In this document: positions 35,763-45,238 of the stretch, piece by piece
Layout: each line of letters begins with the position of its first letter
Position numbering within the stretch: position 1 is the first letter of the stretch
DNA from: Leucobacter salsicius M1-8
Lineage (GTDB): Bacteria; Actinomycetota; Actinomycetes; Actinomycetales; Microbacteriaceae
NCBI RefSeq assembly: GCF_000350525.1
Contig: NZ_AOCN01000028.1
Location: 1 to 64,000, forward strand
Length of the DNA: 64,000 nucleotides
Direction: 5' to 3'
Position numbers and translations under genes: made by a program
The notes under the pieces: model-generated
Seen by the model: the letters and a program-made list of their open reading frames with translations, nothing else
What the model was told of the DNA's origin: nothing
Database searches by the model: none

Positions 35763-36997
35763 TCGGTCACCTCCGACTCAGCATCAAACAGGTCAAAGTA
35801 ACGCCCGGCAGTCGCCATGTCCTTATCGCCCCGGCCAGACAGGTTCACCGCAATCACGGCTCCCTCGCCCAGCTCGCGGCCGATCCGGAGCGCGCCGGCA
35901 AGCGCGTGCGCAGACTCGATCGCGGGAATAATGCCCTCGGTCTGGCTCAGGAGCCGCAGCGCTTGCATTGCCTCGTCGTCGGTCGCGGGAATGTACTTGG
36001 CGCGGCCAATATCTGACAGCCACGCGTGCTCGGGCCCGACGCCCGGATAGTCGAGTCCGGCCGAAATCGAGTGCGACTCGATCGTCTGGCCGTCTTCGTC
36101 CTGCAGCACGTAGGTCCGCGAGCCGTGCAGAACGCCGGGGCGCCCGCGCTCGATCGAGGCCGCGTGGCGGTCGGTGTCCACACCGTCGCCGGCCGCCTCG
36201 ACACCGAAGAGCTTCACATCGGCATCGTCGAGGAACGCGTCGAACATGCCGATCGCGTTTGAGCCGCCACCCACACACGCCACGACGGCGTCGGGCAACC
36301 GGCCCACGCGCTCGAGCAGTTGCGCGCGCGCTTCCTCAGAAATGATCTTCTGGAAGTCACGCACCATGGCGGGGAACGGGTGCGGGCCTGCCGCCGTACC
36401 GAAGATGTAGTTGGTGCGCTCCACCGAGGCAACCCAGTCGCGATAGGCCTCGTTGATGGCGTCCTTCAGCGTGCGTGAGCCCGCCTTCACAGCAATAACC
36501 TCGGCACCGAGCAGCCGCATGCGCGCGACGTTGAGCGCCTGGCGCTCCGTGTCAACCTCGCCCATGTAGATGGTGCACTTGAGCCCGAATAGGGCGGCGG
36601 CGGTCGCAGTGGCCACACCGTGCTGCCCCGCGCCGGTCTCGGCGATCACGCGCGACTTACCGAGACGCTTGGTGAGCAGCGCCTGGCCGAGCACGTTGTT
36701 GATCTTGTGCGATCCGGTGTGATTGAGATCCTCGCGCTTGAGGAACACGCGCGCCCCACCGGCGTGCGCGGCAAACCGGGGAACCTCGGTGATCGGCGAC
36801 GGCCGCCCCGCATAGGTCATCAGCAGCTCAGTGAGCTCCGCGCCAAATTCGGGGTCAGCCTTCGCTGCTTCGTACGCCTCAGTGAGCTCATCGATTGCCG
36901 CAATCAGCGACTCGGGCATGAAGCGCCCACCGAATTCACCGAAGAAGGGCCCGTGAGCCTCTCGGAGGCTCACCGCCCCCACATCGTTGTGTGTCAT
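35759..36997 (-). CDS. trpB: Tryptophan synthase beta subunit (main trp cluster)
   Basis: The PLP enzyme that joins indole and serine. 412 residues: [17 protein letters not shown] at the N-terminus, PLP Lys98 in HTGSHKINN, the catalytic Glu in [10 protein letters not shown], and the phosphate-binding GGGSNAIG. It is linked to trpA by a 4-bp overlap and follows trpC by 15 bp. A second, diverged trpB is present at 47916-49136. This copy, with trpA beside it, is presumably the biosynthetic one. Confidence 0.95.
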   Translation of the reverse strand: MTHNDVGAVSLREAHGPFFGEFGGRFMPESLIAAIDELTEAYEAAKADPEFGAELTELLMTYAGRPSPITEVPRFAAHAGGARVFLKREDLNHTGSHKINNVLGQALLTKRLGKSRVIAETGAGQHGVATATAAALFGLKCTIYMGEVDTERQALNVARMRLLGAEVIAVKAGSRTLKDAINEAYRDWVASVERTNYIFGTAAGPHPFPAMVRDFQKIISEEARAQLLERVGRLPDAVVACVGGGSNAIGMFDAFLDDADVKLFGVEAAGDGVDTDRHAASIERGRPGVLHGSRTYVLQDEDGQTIESHSISAGLDYPGVGPEHAWLSDIGRAKYIPATDDEAMQALRLLSQTEGIIPAIESAHALAGALRIGRELGEGAVIAVNLSGRGDKDMATAGRYFDLFDAESEVTE

Positions 36998-37012
36998 GGT
37001 CTCCCTGTCGGG

Positions 37013-37786
37013 TCAGACGCTCAAGTAAGACTTCAGCGTCGAAATCGGATCTCCGCCGGTCACGAGGGCCTCGCCCACGAGCACCGCATCGGCGCCCGCT
37101 TCGCGGTAGCGCTCGACATCGGCGACGCTCTGCACGGCAGACTCGGCGACGCGAATAACGCCCGCCGGGATCTGGTCGGCGACGCGGCCGAACAGTTCGC
37201 GATCAAGTTCAAAGGTGCTGAGGTTGCGCGCGTTGACGCCGATGAGCTGGGCGCCCAGGTCTACAGCTCGAGCGACCTCTTCGGCGGTGTGCGCTTCGAC
37301 GAGCGCGGTCATACCGAGCTCTCGGATCAACGCGTAGAGCGCTTCGAGGCGCTCCTGCGGCAGGGCCGCCACAATCAACAGCACAAGGTCGGCGCCCGCG
37401 GCACGGGCCTCGAGCACCTGGTACTCGTCGCCGATAAAGTCTTTGCGCAGCACGGGAATACTCACGGCCTTGCGCACAGCCTCGAGATCGGCGAGCGATC
37501 CCTTAAATTTGCGCTCCTCGGTGAGCACGCTCACGACGCTGGCTCCGCCTGCTTCGTACTGAGCGGCGAGAGACTGCGGCTCGGCGATCGCGGCGAGGTC
37601 GCCGCGCGAAGGGCTCGCGCGCTTCACCTCGGCGATGACCTTCATGTGATCCTCAGGCGCGAGCGCAGCGAGCGCGTCAAGCGCTGGCGTGCGTGCGAGA
37701 GCAAGCTGCTCGAGCTCGCTGTACGACTGCCGTGCACGGCGCTGGCGGGCGTCCTCAAGGGAGCCCGCCAGCAACTGTTCGAGCAC
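37013..37786 (-). CDS. trpC: Indole-3-glycerol-phosphate synthase
   Basis: TrpC closes the indole ring in tryptophan synthesis. I chose GTG 37786 (VLEQLLAGSLEDARQRRARQ), 257 residues; the 5' extension of the frame lies inside the preceding gene. Motifs are MKVIAEVKRASPSRGDLA, VLTEERKFKGSLADL, PVLRKDFIGDEYQV, LIGVNARNLSTFELD and VAESAVQSVADV. The start codon is 1 nt after the stop of the HGxxPAAW gene, so the two are coupled. Confidence 0.94.
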   Translation of the reverse strand: MLEQLLAGSLEDARQRRARQSYSELEQLALARTPALDALAALAPEDHMKVIAEVKRASPSRGDLAAIAEPQSLAAQYEAGGASVVSVLTEERKFKGSLADLEAVRKAVSIPVLRKDFIGDEYQVLEARAAGADLVLLIVAALPQERLEALYALIRELGMTALVEAHTAEEVARAVDLGAQLIGVNARNLSTFELDRELFGRVADQIPAGVIRVAESAVQSVADVERYREAGADAVLVGEALVTGGDPISTLKSYLSV

Positions 37787-37787
37787 T

Positions 37788-38021
37788 TTAGTCGGTGGTC
37801 TTCGGGCTGTACTTGGGACCGTTGACCCCGTAGCCGGCCTTAGCAAGGACCCAGCCGAGGATCGCGCCCAGTGCCACAATTCCTGCCGAGACCCACACCA
37901 TGGTGGGGTTGTGCAGGAAGAAGAAGACGGTGCCTGCGGCGACGCCGATCAGCATCACTACTACCGCTGTCCATGCGGCGGGCGAATCGCCGTGACCAGG
38001 TTCTTCGTGCTGGGTACTCAT
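37788..38021 (-). CDS. HGxxPAAW family small membrane protein
   Basis: 77 residues from ATG 38021 behind AGGAG. The N-terminal motif HGDSPAAW (the HGxxPAAW signature) is followed by two membrane helices (AVVVMLIGVAAGTVFFF and VSAGIVALGAILGWVLA) and a basic end. The family is of unknown function and in actinobacteria is regularly found in the trp operon between trpE and trpC, as here. Confidence 0.9.
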   Translation of the reverse strand: MSTQHEEPGHGDSPAAWTAVVVMLIGVAAGTVFFFLHNPTMVWVSAGIVALGAILGWVLAKAGYGVNGPKYSPKTTD

Positions 38022-38103
38022 GAATCTCCTCTGAATGGGTGTGAACACATCAAGCCTACCTGAAATTGGGGGCGCCTTCGCACCGCAGCACGGCCCCCGC
38101 GAT

Positions 38104-38724
38104 TCACGCGCGGGCCGTGCCCGGCGAGGCGTCATCGCCATCGCTGTCGCCGCGACCGTCGTCGTCCGTCGGATCATCGCCGTCGCTCAGCGAATCCCAA
38201 TCGGAGATCCGATCATGCGAACGCGCCGGATCTTTGGCGGACGATGATTCGTACTTGCGGCCCGCTGTCCCCCAGCGCCCGCTTGCCACGGCCACGAACA
38301 GCCCGGCGAGTGCGGCAATCACACCGGCGGCGAGAGTGACCCACGACCACACGGTGAGACTTTCGGAGGACACCGCGGCGAACCCCGCGTGCCCGGCGAG
38401 GCCGGTGAGCTCGGTGACCCGGGCGGTCAGCGCGGCCTCGGGATCCGCGATCACGATCGCGGCGAGGGCGGCGACGCCGCCTCCCAGCCCGGCGACCAAT
38501 ACCCCGAGCACCCGTCGAAAGACGGGGCCGGCAATCGAGAGCGCGAGCGCCGCCGCGACGATCGCGATAGCAATGGGCGACAGGGCCGCGTTCAGGTCGT
38601 GCCCGGTCGACTGTTCGCCGGTGTTGCCGTCGAGTGAGAAGGTGATCCAGGCCTGCGACCCGGCGCCGAGTGCGACCGCCCCGGCGATGGCGATCACCCC
38701 GAGGGTAAGCGGCTTAACGCGCAT
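38104..38724 (-). CDS. Trp biosynthesis-associated membrane protein
   Basis: 206 residues. I chose ATG 38724 (MRVKPLTLGVIAIAGAVALG), because GGAGG lies 6 nt before it within the trpE end; 38742 is the alternative. Four hydrophobic segments and a short extracellular loop (TFSLDGNTGEQSTGHDLNAALSP) match the Trp_oprn_chp family, membrane proteins of unknown function in actinobacterial trp operons. The C-terminal tail is strongly acidic (SDGDDPTDDDGRGDSDGDD). The start overlaps trpE. Confidence 0.85.
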   Translation of the reverse strand: MRVKPLTLGVIAIAGAVALGAGSQAWITFSLDGNTGEQSTGHDLNAALSPIAIAIVAAALALSIAGPVFRRVLGVLVAGLGGGVAALAAIVIADPEAALTARVTELTGLAGHAGFAAVSSESLTVWSWVTLAAGVIAALAGLFVAVASGRWGTAGRKYESSSAKDPARSHDRISDWDSLSDGDDPTDDDGRGDSDGDDASPGTARA

Positions 38725-40315
38725 CTTCAGCCTCCGCTTCACTGCTGTTGGGTAGAGCAGGTTCGGGCAGAGCCGCGAGCGAGTTGGCGATGGCGATGGC
38801 GCGCAGCGGCGCGGCCGCCTTGCTCAGGCACTCGGCGTCCTCGCTTTCGGGCACCGAGTCGGCCACGATACCGGCGCCCGCCTGCACCATTGCGATGCCG
38901 TCCTTGATGGTTGCGGTGCGGATAGCGATCGCGAGATCTGCGGCACCACCCAGCCCGAAGTATCCAACGACGCCACCGTAGACGCCGCGCTGAACAGGCT
39001 CGAGTTCGTCGATGATCTCAAGTGCGCGAGGCTTCGGCGCCCCCGACAGCGTGCCCGCGGGGAACGTCGCGCGAAACACGTCGACCGGGTTCTCGGCTGC
39101 ACGCGTGCGTCCCTCCACCGTCGACACAATGTGCATGATGTGGCTGAAGCGCTCGATCCGCATGAACTCCGTCACCTCGACGCTGCCCGGTTCGCAGACG
39201 CGCAGCAGGTCGTTGCGGGCGAGGTCCACGAGCATGAGGTGCTCGGCGCGTTCCTTCTCATCGGCCAGGAGCTCGCGCTCGTGCCGCTGATCCTCGGGAG
39301 TCGTGGCACCTCGGGGCCGTGAGCCCGCGATCGGGTGGGTCATCACGTGACCGTCGCTCTGCACCGTGACCAGCGCCTCGGGGCTCGAGCCGACGACCGA
39401 AAACGGCGTGCCGTCGGCGTCTTCCAGCTGCAGCAGGTAGAGGTACGGACTGGGGTTCAGATGCCGCAGCACTCGGTACACATCGAGCGGATCTGCGGTG
39501 CAGACCTGGTCAAATCGTTGCGAGGGCACCACCTGGAAGATGTCACCGTCAACGATGTACTGCTTGGCGCGCAGCGTCGACTCAATGAATTCGGGGGTCG
39601 ACGTGAGGCGATCCGGAGCGGGAAGCGTCTCACGATCGAGCGTGCCGAGCGGCGAGGGCGCAGCCCGGGCAAAGTCCGCCTGCAGCGCGTCGAGGCGTCG
39701 CTGCGCATCAGCCCACTGCTCATCAGCACGCTCGGGCGTGTTAGCGCCCGCCGACGCGTCGTTGAGCACGTTCGCCAGCAGCACGACGCTGCCCTCGCGG
39801 TGGTCGATGACTACGAGCTCAGAGACAAAGCTCAGCGACTGCGTGGGAAGCCCGGGGCCCGCGACGGGGCCGTGCTCGAGCTTCTCGAACTGCCGCACGG
39901 TTTCCCAACCGAGGTAACCCACAAAGCCACTCGCGAGCGGCGGCAGACCGGGCACCTCGGGGGTGCGCCAGTACTCGTACACGGCGCGCAGCGCTTCGAC
40001 GGGTGCGAGCTGCGCGATGCCGCCGGGCAGCAGCCGCTCTTCGTTCAGACCTCGCCCCTCGGCGGGGGCCCAGTGGGCACGACCGTCGCGCTCGCCCAGC
40101 ACGCCGAAGCTGCCCGCCCCGACAAAGCTGAAGCGCGTCCAGACGCCCCCCTGCTCCGCCGATTCAAGCAAGAAGGTTCCGGGGCGCGAGGCAGCGACCT
40201 TGCGGTAAATGCTCACCGGGGTATCTGCATCAGCAAATACCTCGCGGCAGACCGGGATCACAGCGTTGGTCGCCCGTGCGGCGTCAAAGGCCGCACGCGT
40301 CGTCGTCAAAGTCAC
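38714..40315 (-). CDS. trpE: Anthranilate synthase component I
   Basis: TrpE makes anthranilate from chorismate, with ammonia from a TrpG partner that is not in the window. 533 residues from GTG 40315. The N-terminal LLES motif (GTFLLESAEQGGVWTRFSF) is the known site of tryptophan feedback inhibition. The chorismate-binding half has DIFQVVPSQRF, HPIAGSRPRG, FPAGTLSGAPKPRALEIIDEL and GVYGGVVGYF. It lies 23 bp after hisI and appears to belong to the his-trp run; no attenuator precedes it. Confidence 0.95.
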   Translation of the reverse strand: MTLTTTRAAFDAARATNAVIPVCREVFADADTPVSIYRKVAASRPGTFLLESAEQGGVWTRFSFVGAGSFGVLGERDGRAHWAPAEGRGLNEERLLPGGIAQLAPVEALRAVYEYWRTPEVPGLPPLASGFVGYLGWETVRQFEKLEHGPVAGPGLPTQSLSFVSELVVIDHREGSVVLLANVLNDASAGANTPERADEQWADAQRRLDALQADFARAAPSPLGTLDRETLPAPDRLTSTPEFIESTLRAKQYIVDGDIFQVVPSQRFDQVCTADPLDVYRVLRHLNPSPYLYLLQLEDADGTPFSVVGSSPEALVTVQSDGHVMTHPIAGSRPRGATTPEDQRHERELLADEKERAEHLMLVDLARNDLLRVCEPGSVEVTEFMRIERFSHIMHIVSTVEGRTRAAENPVDVFRATFPAGTLSGAPKPRALEIIDELEPVQRGVYGGVVGYFGLGGAADLAIAIRTATIKDGIAMVQAGAGIVADSVPESEDAECLSKAAAPLRAIAIANSLAALPEPALPNSSEAEAEDAR

Positions 40316-40338
40316 CGTTTCAGCCTACCGCTAGTACC

Positions 40339-40722
40339 CTATGCGTCAGTCGGTTCTGGCGCGTCGAGGCTCGGATCCCCCACGACGGCATCGATGGCGC
40401 GGTCGGTGAAGCAGCTGCGCGTGCCCGTGTGGCAGGCCGCCCCCAGCTGTGTCACTCGCACGAGCAGCGTGTCGCCGTCGCAGTCCATCGCGACGCTTTT
40501 TACGTACTGGCGGTGTCCTGAGGTGTCGCCCTTGCGCCAGTATTCCTGGCGCGAGCGTGACCAGAAGGTGACCCGTCCGGTCGTAAGGGTGCGCCGCACC
40601 GCTTCCTCGTCCATCCATGCGAGCATCAAGACGTCGCCTTGAGCATCATCCTGGATGATCGCGGGCACGAGGCCGTTCTCGCCGTAGACAATGGCCGGGG
40701 CCGAGGACTCAAATTCGCTCAT
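40339..40722 (-). CDS. hisI: Phosphoribosyl-AMP cyclohydrolase
   Basis: HisI opens the purine ring of phosphoribosyl-AMP in histidine synthesis. 127 residues: [51 protein letters not shown] and the metal-binding Cys in [12 protein letters not shown]. It is the stand-alone form; hisE is separate at 42512. Its ATG overlaps the hisF stop (ATGA). Confidence 0.95.
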   Translation of the reverse strand: MSEFESSAPAIVYGENGLVPAIIQDDAQGDVLMLAWMDEEAVRRTLTTGRVTFWSRSRQEYWRKGDTSGHRQYVKSVAMDCDGDTLLVRVTQLGAACHTGTRSCFTDRAIDAVVGDPSLDAPEPTDA

Positions 40723-41552
40723 GCCTGCGCTCCTGCTGGTGAACCGTCGAGGTTGGTGGCGGAGTTGATGCTGGATTCGGCGGCCTCACCGAGGCGTACC
40801 GTGTGTCCAGCCTCCGCGAGCGCGCGCTTCACGTCACCGATGGTGAAGTGTCCATCGTGGAACACCGAGGCGGCCAACACCGCGTCGGCTCCCGCTTCGA
40901 CCGCGGGAGCGAAATGCTCGACCTTGCCCGCGCCGCCGGAGGCAATGATGGGTACGTTCGAGATCTCGCGCACAAGGCGAGTCAGCTCCAGGTCGAAGCC
41001 GGCAAGTGTGCCGTCCGCGTCCATGGAGTTGACGAGGAGTTCGCCGGCACCGCGCTCGACAGCCTCGCGACACCAGACCAACGCGTCCAGGTCGGTCTCG
41101 CGCTTGCCGCCGTGCGTCGTCACGACGAATCCGCTCGGGGTGCGATCGCTGCGCTTCACGTCGAGCGACAGCACGATGACCTGCGACCCAAAGCGATCCG
41201 CGATCTCGCCGATCACCTCGGGGCGGGCGATCGCCGCGCTATTGATCCCAATCTTGTCGGCACCGACGCCGAGCAGCTTCGCGACGTCCTCGCTTGAGCG
41301 CACGCCGCCCCCTACGGTGAGTGGAATGAACACCTGTTCGGCGGTGCGGCTCACGACGTCGTACGTAGTCGAGCGGTCATCGACGGTCGCGGTGACGTCG
41401 AGGAACGTGAGTTCGTCTGCGCCCTGGTCGGCGTAGCGGGCTGCGAGTTCGACGGGGTCGCCCGCATCGCGCAGGTTCAAGAAGTTGACGCCCTTGACCA
41501 CACGACCGGCTGCGACGTCGAGGCAGGGAATAACACGGGTTGCAACACTCAT
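40719..41552 (-). CDS. hisF: Imidazole glycerol phosphate synthase subunit HisF
   Basis: HisF is the cyclase half of IGP synthase and uses ammonia from HisH. 277 residues begin [18 protein letters not shown] (catalytic Asp), with [44 protein letters not shown] with the second catalytic Asp, and [11 protein letters not shown]. The C-terminus runs about 20 residues beyond the usual end. The gene lies between hisG and hisI; hisH, hisA, hisB, hisC and hisD are not in the window. Confidence 0.95.
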   Translation of the reverse strand: MSVATRVIPCLDVAAGRVVKGVNFLNLRDAGDPVELAARYADQGADELTFLDVTATVDDRSTTYDVVSRTAEQVFIPLTVGGGVRSSEDVAKLLGVGADKIGINSAAIARPEVIGEIADRFGSQVIVLSLDVKRSDRTPSGFVVTTHGGKRETDLDALVWCREAVERGAGELLVNSMDADGTLAGFDLELTRLVREISNVPIIASGGAGKVEHFAPAVEAGADAVLAASVFHDGHFTIGDVKRALAEAGHTVRLGEAAESSINSATNLDGSPAGAQA

Positions 41553-41564
41553 GATCGGTGCTCC

Positions 41565-42407
41565 CTAGAGGCGCGCAGCGTGGATGGCGGTGACGATGAT
41601 GGCCTTGGCACCGAGGTCATAGAGCTGATCCATGACATCGTTCGCCTCATCGGCGCAGACCATGACGCGCACGGCGACCCAGTCGGGGTCTTTCAGAGGC
41701 GACACCGTGGGCGACTCGCTGCCGCTGGCGATCTGCGTCGCGAGCTCCAGCTTTTCGTGTGGCAGGTCGTACTCGACCATGACGTACTTGCGGGCGACCA
41801 GCACGCCACGTAGGCGCCGCATGAGGCGGTCGATTCCGGGGTGATCGGTCGGCCCACCAATGAGCACGGCCGTTGACTCAAGAATCACGGGACCGAAGAT
41901 ATCGAGCCCCGCAGCGCGCAGCGTTGCGCCGGTCGAAACGACATCTGCGACCGCATCGGCGACCCCCAGCTGCACCGCTGACTCGACGGCACCGTCGAGC
42001 TTCACGAGCGACGAGATGATGCCGCGCTCCCGCAGGAAGTTATCGACGAGCGTGGGGTAACTCGTCGCTACGCGCTTACCCGCAAGGTGTGCCAGTTCGG
42101 AGATATCGCCACCAGAGGGGGCCGCGAAGCGGAACGTCGAGTCGGCAAAGTCGAGGGTCTCAACTTCGCTCGCGGCCGAGCCTGAATCAAGCAGCAGGTC
42201 GCGGCCGGTAATGCCGACGTCGAGCGCACCCGAGCCGACGTAGGTTGCGATGTCGCGGGGTCGCAGGTAGAAGAACTCAACATCGTTGCGAACGTCTGCG
42301 TGGACCAGCTTGCGGCTGTCGCGGCGACCGGAGTATCCGGCCTCGGCGAGCATCTCTGCGGCGATTTCGGACAGCGAGCCCTTATTCGGGACGGCGATAC
42401 GGAGCAT
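41565..42407 (-). CDS. hisG: ATP phosphoribosyltransferase (long form)
   Basis: HisG commits PRPP and ATP to histidine synthesis and is feedback-inhibited by histidine. 280 residues, the long form with its own regulatory C-terminal domain. It begins [24 protein letters not shown], with [17 protein letters not shown] and [20 protein letters not shown] (PRPP-binding region). The C-terminal regulatory part ends [14 protein letters not shown]. It starts 104 bp after hisE and lies 12 bp before hisF. Confidence 0.95.
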   Translation of the reverse strand: MLRIAVPNKGSLSEIAAEMLAEAGYSGRRDSRKLVHADVRNDVEFFYLRPRDIATYVGSGALDVGITGRDLLLDSGSAASEVETLDFADSTFRFAAPSGGDISELAHLAGKRVATSYPTLVDNFLRERGIISSLVKLDGAVESAVQLGVADAVADVVSTGATLRAAGLDIFGPVILESTAVLIGGPTDHPGIDRLMRRLRGVLVARKYVMVEYDLPHEKLELATQIASGSESPTVSPLKDPDWVAVRVMVCADEANDVMDQLYDLGAKAIIVTAIHAARL

Positions 42408-42483
42408 AAGAGTTGGTTCCTCACGGGTACGGCCGACGCGGCATCACGCCGGCCATTGATGATTTCGATGAATTGGCCGGAGA

Positions 42484-42512
42484 GCGTCAGCGCACGGGTG
42501 AGGCGCTGACGC
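42484..42512 (-). other. Hairpin between hisE and hisG
   Basis: A 10-bp perfect stem, GCGTCAGCGC and its complement (42484-42493 and 42503-42512), with a 9-nt loop, starting at the hisE stop codon and lying 76 bp before the hisG start. No T tract follows on the minus strand, so it could attenuate or stabilise the transcript rather than terminate it. Confidence 0.45.
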
Positions 42513-42775
42513 TAGAGATGCGTGTACACGTCCTCGAGCGAGAGCCCCTTAGCAAGCATGAGCACCTGCAGGTGGTACAGCAGCTGGCTGATTTCTTCAG
42601 CGCAGGCTTCGTCGGACTCGTGTTCGGCGGCCATCCATACCTCGGCGGCCTCTTCCACGATCTTCTTGCCAATTGCGTGCACTCCAGCGTCGAGCCTGGC
42701 GACAGTGTCGCTCCCCTCGGGGCGGCTAGCCGCCTTCTCGCTCAGCTCAGCAAACAGCGTTTCGAACGTCTTCAC
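42512..42775 (-). CDS. hisE: Phosphoribosyl-ATP pyrophosphatase
   Basis: HisE hydrolyses phosphoribosyl-ATP, the second step of histidine synthesis. 87 residues of the MazG-like helical fold: [42 protein letters not shown] (metal-binding Glu/Asp), [20 protein letters not shown]. It precedes hisG on the same strand and lies 23 bp after rpe. Confidence 0.95.
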   Translation of the reverse strand: MKTFETLFAELSEKAASRPEGSDTVARLDAGVHAIGKKIVEEAAEVWMAAEHESDEACAEEISQLLYHLQVLMLAKGLSLEDVYTHL

Positions 42776-42798
42776 ACTTCTACCCTATCGTGCGCAGC

Positions 42799-43467
42799 TC
42801 AGGCGCCGTGCACGTGCGCGGCAGCGGCCTTGCGAAGATCGGCAATGCGATCCTCGGGAATACCCCCGTACACCGCCGATCCCGCAACGAACGTGTCTGC
42901 GCCGGCCTCAGCGGCAATTCCGATGGTGTCGACAGTAATACCGCCATCCACCTGCAACCAAACGTCAAGACCCAGCTTGGCTCGCGCCTCGGCGAAGCGT
43001 CGCAGCTTCGGCATCATGTCGGGCATGAAGGACTGGCCGCCAAAGCCAGGCTCGACGGTCATAACGAGAATCTGGTCGAACTCGGGCAGCAGTTCCAGGT
43101 AGGGCTCGGGATCGGTGCCGGGCTTCAGCGCCAGGCCCGCGCGGGCTCCCATATCGCGCAATCGTCGGGCGAGCCGCACCGGGTCAGCCGCGGCCTCAGC
43201 GTGGAAGGTGACCGAATAGGCGCCTTGCTCCGCGTAGCCGGGCGCCCAGCGATCAGCGTCCGAGATCATGAGGTGCATATCGAGCGGCACCGGCGAAACC
43301 GCCTGGATGCGTTCCACGATCGGCGGGCCCATCGTCAGGTTTGGCACAAAATGGTTATCCATAACGTCGACATGCACGAGATCGGCGGTGGCAATCGCCT
43401 GCAACTCTGCTTCGAGGTTCACGAAGTCTGCGGAAAGAATGCTCGGGTTAATTCGCTGCGCGCTCAC
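42799..43467 (-). CDS. rpe: Ribulose-phosphate 3-epimerase
   Basis: Rpe interconverts ribulose 5-phosphate and xylulose 5-phosphate. 222 residues from GTG 43467. It shows [35 protein letters not shown] (metal-binding His/Asp), [30 protein letters not shown] and [10 protein letters not shown]. It heads the minus-strand his-trp run and is divergent from the Pro/Gln-rich protein gene. Confidence 0.96.
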   Translation of the reverse strand: MSAQRINPSILSADFVNLEAELQAIATADLVHVDVMDNHFVPNLTMGPPIVERIQAVSPVPLDMHLMISDADRWAPGYAEQGAYSVTFHAEAAADPVRLARRLRDMGARAGLALKPGTDPEPYLELLPEFDQILVMTVEPGFGGQSFMPDMMPKLRRFAEARAKLGLDVWLQVDGGITVDTIGIAAEAGADTFVAGSAVYGGIPEDRIADLRKAAAAHVHGA

Positions 43468-43544
43468 CCTTGTAGCCTACGGCGTCCACCCCGAAATTTC
43501 GCATCGGGCACGCGAGGGGTAAAGCACCGCCTAGATTAGTAGGT

Positions 43545-45131
43545 ATGAGTGATTTGCCCGTGCACCCCAACTCCCCTCAAACCGATCCACAGGAGCCGCA
43601 GGAACCACAGGTGCCGCAGGAGCGGCAGTCCCCAGCCGGAGCAGAACCGACGCTCACCGCTTCCGAGCCTGCACCCACCTCTGCCGCACCCGAGGGCTTG
43701 GCCCCTTCCCCCGGCATTGCACCCCCTGCCGGGATGCCCGCCCCCGAGCTGTCGCAGCCTGATTTTGCTCAGCCCGTCTTCACTCAACCCGAGTTCACTC
43801 AACCCGAGTTCACACAGCCTCAGTTCGAACAGCCCGAGTTCACCCAGCCCGACACTGTTGCTCCCCAGTACACGGTGCCCGATGCGGCCACTCCTCAGTT
43901 CCCCGAGCAGACGTATGGCCAGAATCCGGCCCAGCAGCAGTTTGATCAGCAGCAGCAATACGGCCAGCAGTACAGCCAGGATCCGGCAGCGGCACAGTAC
44001 GCGCAAGCGCCCGGAGTACCCGGCGGTCCTGCAGGCCCGAGTGGTCCCGGCGCCCCGGGTGGCCCCGGCGCCCCGGGAGCCCCCAAGAAGGGGCTGTCGA
44101 CCGGAGCCATCGTGGGAATCGTCGGCGGCTCAGTCGCGCTCGTCATCATCCTCATTGTCGGCAGTATTTTTGCGCTGGGCGTGTTTTCGGCACCGTCGGG
44201 CAGCTCGACAGGAGCAACGTCGAGCAACTCCGGCGGCAAGGGCTTCAATGCACCCAAGACGGCGGAGGGAACCGTTGAACTGTTCTTAAACTCCGTGGCC
44301 ACCGGTGATGCCACGACCGCCCGCAAGATCGCGGGCGGCGCGACTTCAGATGAGCTTCTCACCGATGAGGCCCTCGCGAATTCGCTCAAGATCGCGCCGA
44401 TCACGAACATCGTGATCGATAAGGACGCCTCGCAGGTTGCGGACTATGAGGCGACCGTATCGGCCACGTTCGACATCGGCGACACGACCGTGAGCCGCGA
44501 TTTCAAGCTGTGGAATGCCTCCGATTCCTGGGAGCTATTCGACGGCCTCGTGTCAGTCTCGCTCACGTCGTTCGAGGGACTCGATCCCACCGTGAACGGT
44601 ATCGAGCTCAGCAAGACGTCCTCCATCTCGGTGTTCCCGGGCGCCTACCAGCTCACATTGGGCCTCGAGCCTTTCGAACTCGACAGCAAGACCGACACGT
44701 TTGTCTTGGCAACCCGCGACGACGCCGAGGTGTTCTACGAGGTCAGGCCTCAGCTCACCGAGGCCGCTACCGAGGAGTACCGCACGCTCGTAGCCGCTTC
44801 GCTCAATGAGTGCCTCGCCTTGAAGACCTTCGTAACGCCCTGCGGGCTCGAGGTAGACGCGGTGCTCCGCGGCGGCGAGAAGGTCATCGACGGCACCATC
44901 ACTCGCACGATCAGCGCCGAGGGCGAGGCTACGCTGAAGCGCCTGAAGCCCGAGATCAGCTATGGCACGCCGGCGATCGTAAACACCTACGACTACGTCA
45001 GCGTCTCGACGTCCGCGGAGGTCGACAATGCTGGCACGCGCGAATCTGGCCAGCTCATCGGCGGCAGCGGTCTGCTGCGAACCCCCACGGTCGACTTCTC
45101 CGAGGCGAAGCCGACGGTGACCTGGGAGTAA
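43545..45131 (+). CDS. Pro/Gln-rich single-pass membrane protein, unknown function
   Basis: 528 residues from ATG 43545, with TAGATT 7 nt upstream (leaderless). Residues 1-178 are disordered and Pro/Gln-rich, with seven TQPEF-like repeats (about 71-104) and a Gly/Pro/Ala run. A membrane helix follows (about 187-212: AIVGIVGGSVALVIILIVGS). The remaining extracellular part has three or more small beta-rich units (GTVELFLNSVATGDATTARK; WELFDGLVSVSL; LNECLALKTFVTPCGL with two Cys). The architecture resembles DUF4878-like surface proteins, but no family is certain. It ends at a strong hairpin. Confidence 0.8.
   Translation: MSDLPVHPNSPQTDPQEPQEPQVPQERQSPAGAEPTLTASEPAPTSAAPEGLAPSPGIAPPAGMPAPELSQPDFAQPVFTQPEFTQPEFTQPQFEQPEFTQPDTVAPQYTVPDAATPQFPEQTYGQNPAQQQFDQQQQYGQQYSQDPAAAQYAQAPGVPGGPAGPSGPGAPGGPGAPGAPKKGLSTGAIVGIVGGSVALVIILIVGSIFALGVFSAPSGSSTGATSSNSGGKGFNAPKTAEGTVELFLNSVATGDATTARKIAGGATSDELLTDEALANSLKIAPITNIVIDKDASQVADYEATVSATFDIGDTTVSRDFKLWNASDSWELFDGLVSVSLTSFEGLDPTVNGIELSKTSSISVFPGAYQLTLGLEPFELDSKTDTFVLATRDDAEVFYEVRPQLTEAATEEYRTLVAASLNECLALKTFVTPCGLEVDAVLRGGEKVIDGTITRTISAEGEATLKRLKPEISYGTPAIVNTYDYVSVSTSAEVDNAGTRESGQLIGGSGLLRTPTVDFSEAKPTVTWE
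43756..43852 (+). repeat. Degenerate 15-bp tandem repeats encoding TQPEF
   Basis: About six consecutive 15-bp units (for example ACTCAACCCGAGTTC) encode repeated FTQPE/FAQPV pentapeptides in the N-terminal tail of the membrane protein. Confidence 0.75.
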
Positions 45132-45141
45132 CTCCGCACAC

Positions 45142-45187
45142 GCTACGACGATGGGCCCGGCAGAAATGCCGGGCCCATCGTCGTAGC
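45142..45187. terminator. Bidirectional terminator between membrane-protein gene and rsmB
   Basis: A perfect 21-bp stem (45142-45162 and 45167-45187, arms starting GCTACGACGATGGG) with a GAAA tetraloop, between convergent genes. No T tract on either side. Confidence 0.8.
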
Positions 45188-45238
45188 TACTCACGCGCTT
45201 ACTGCCGCTGCTCCCGCGGCCTCTGGAGACTGATCCGG

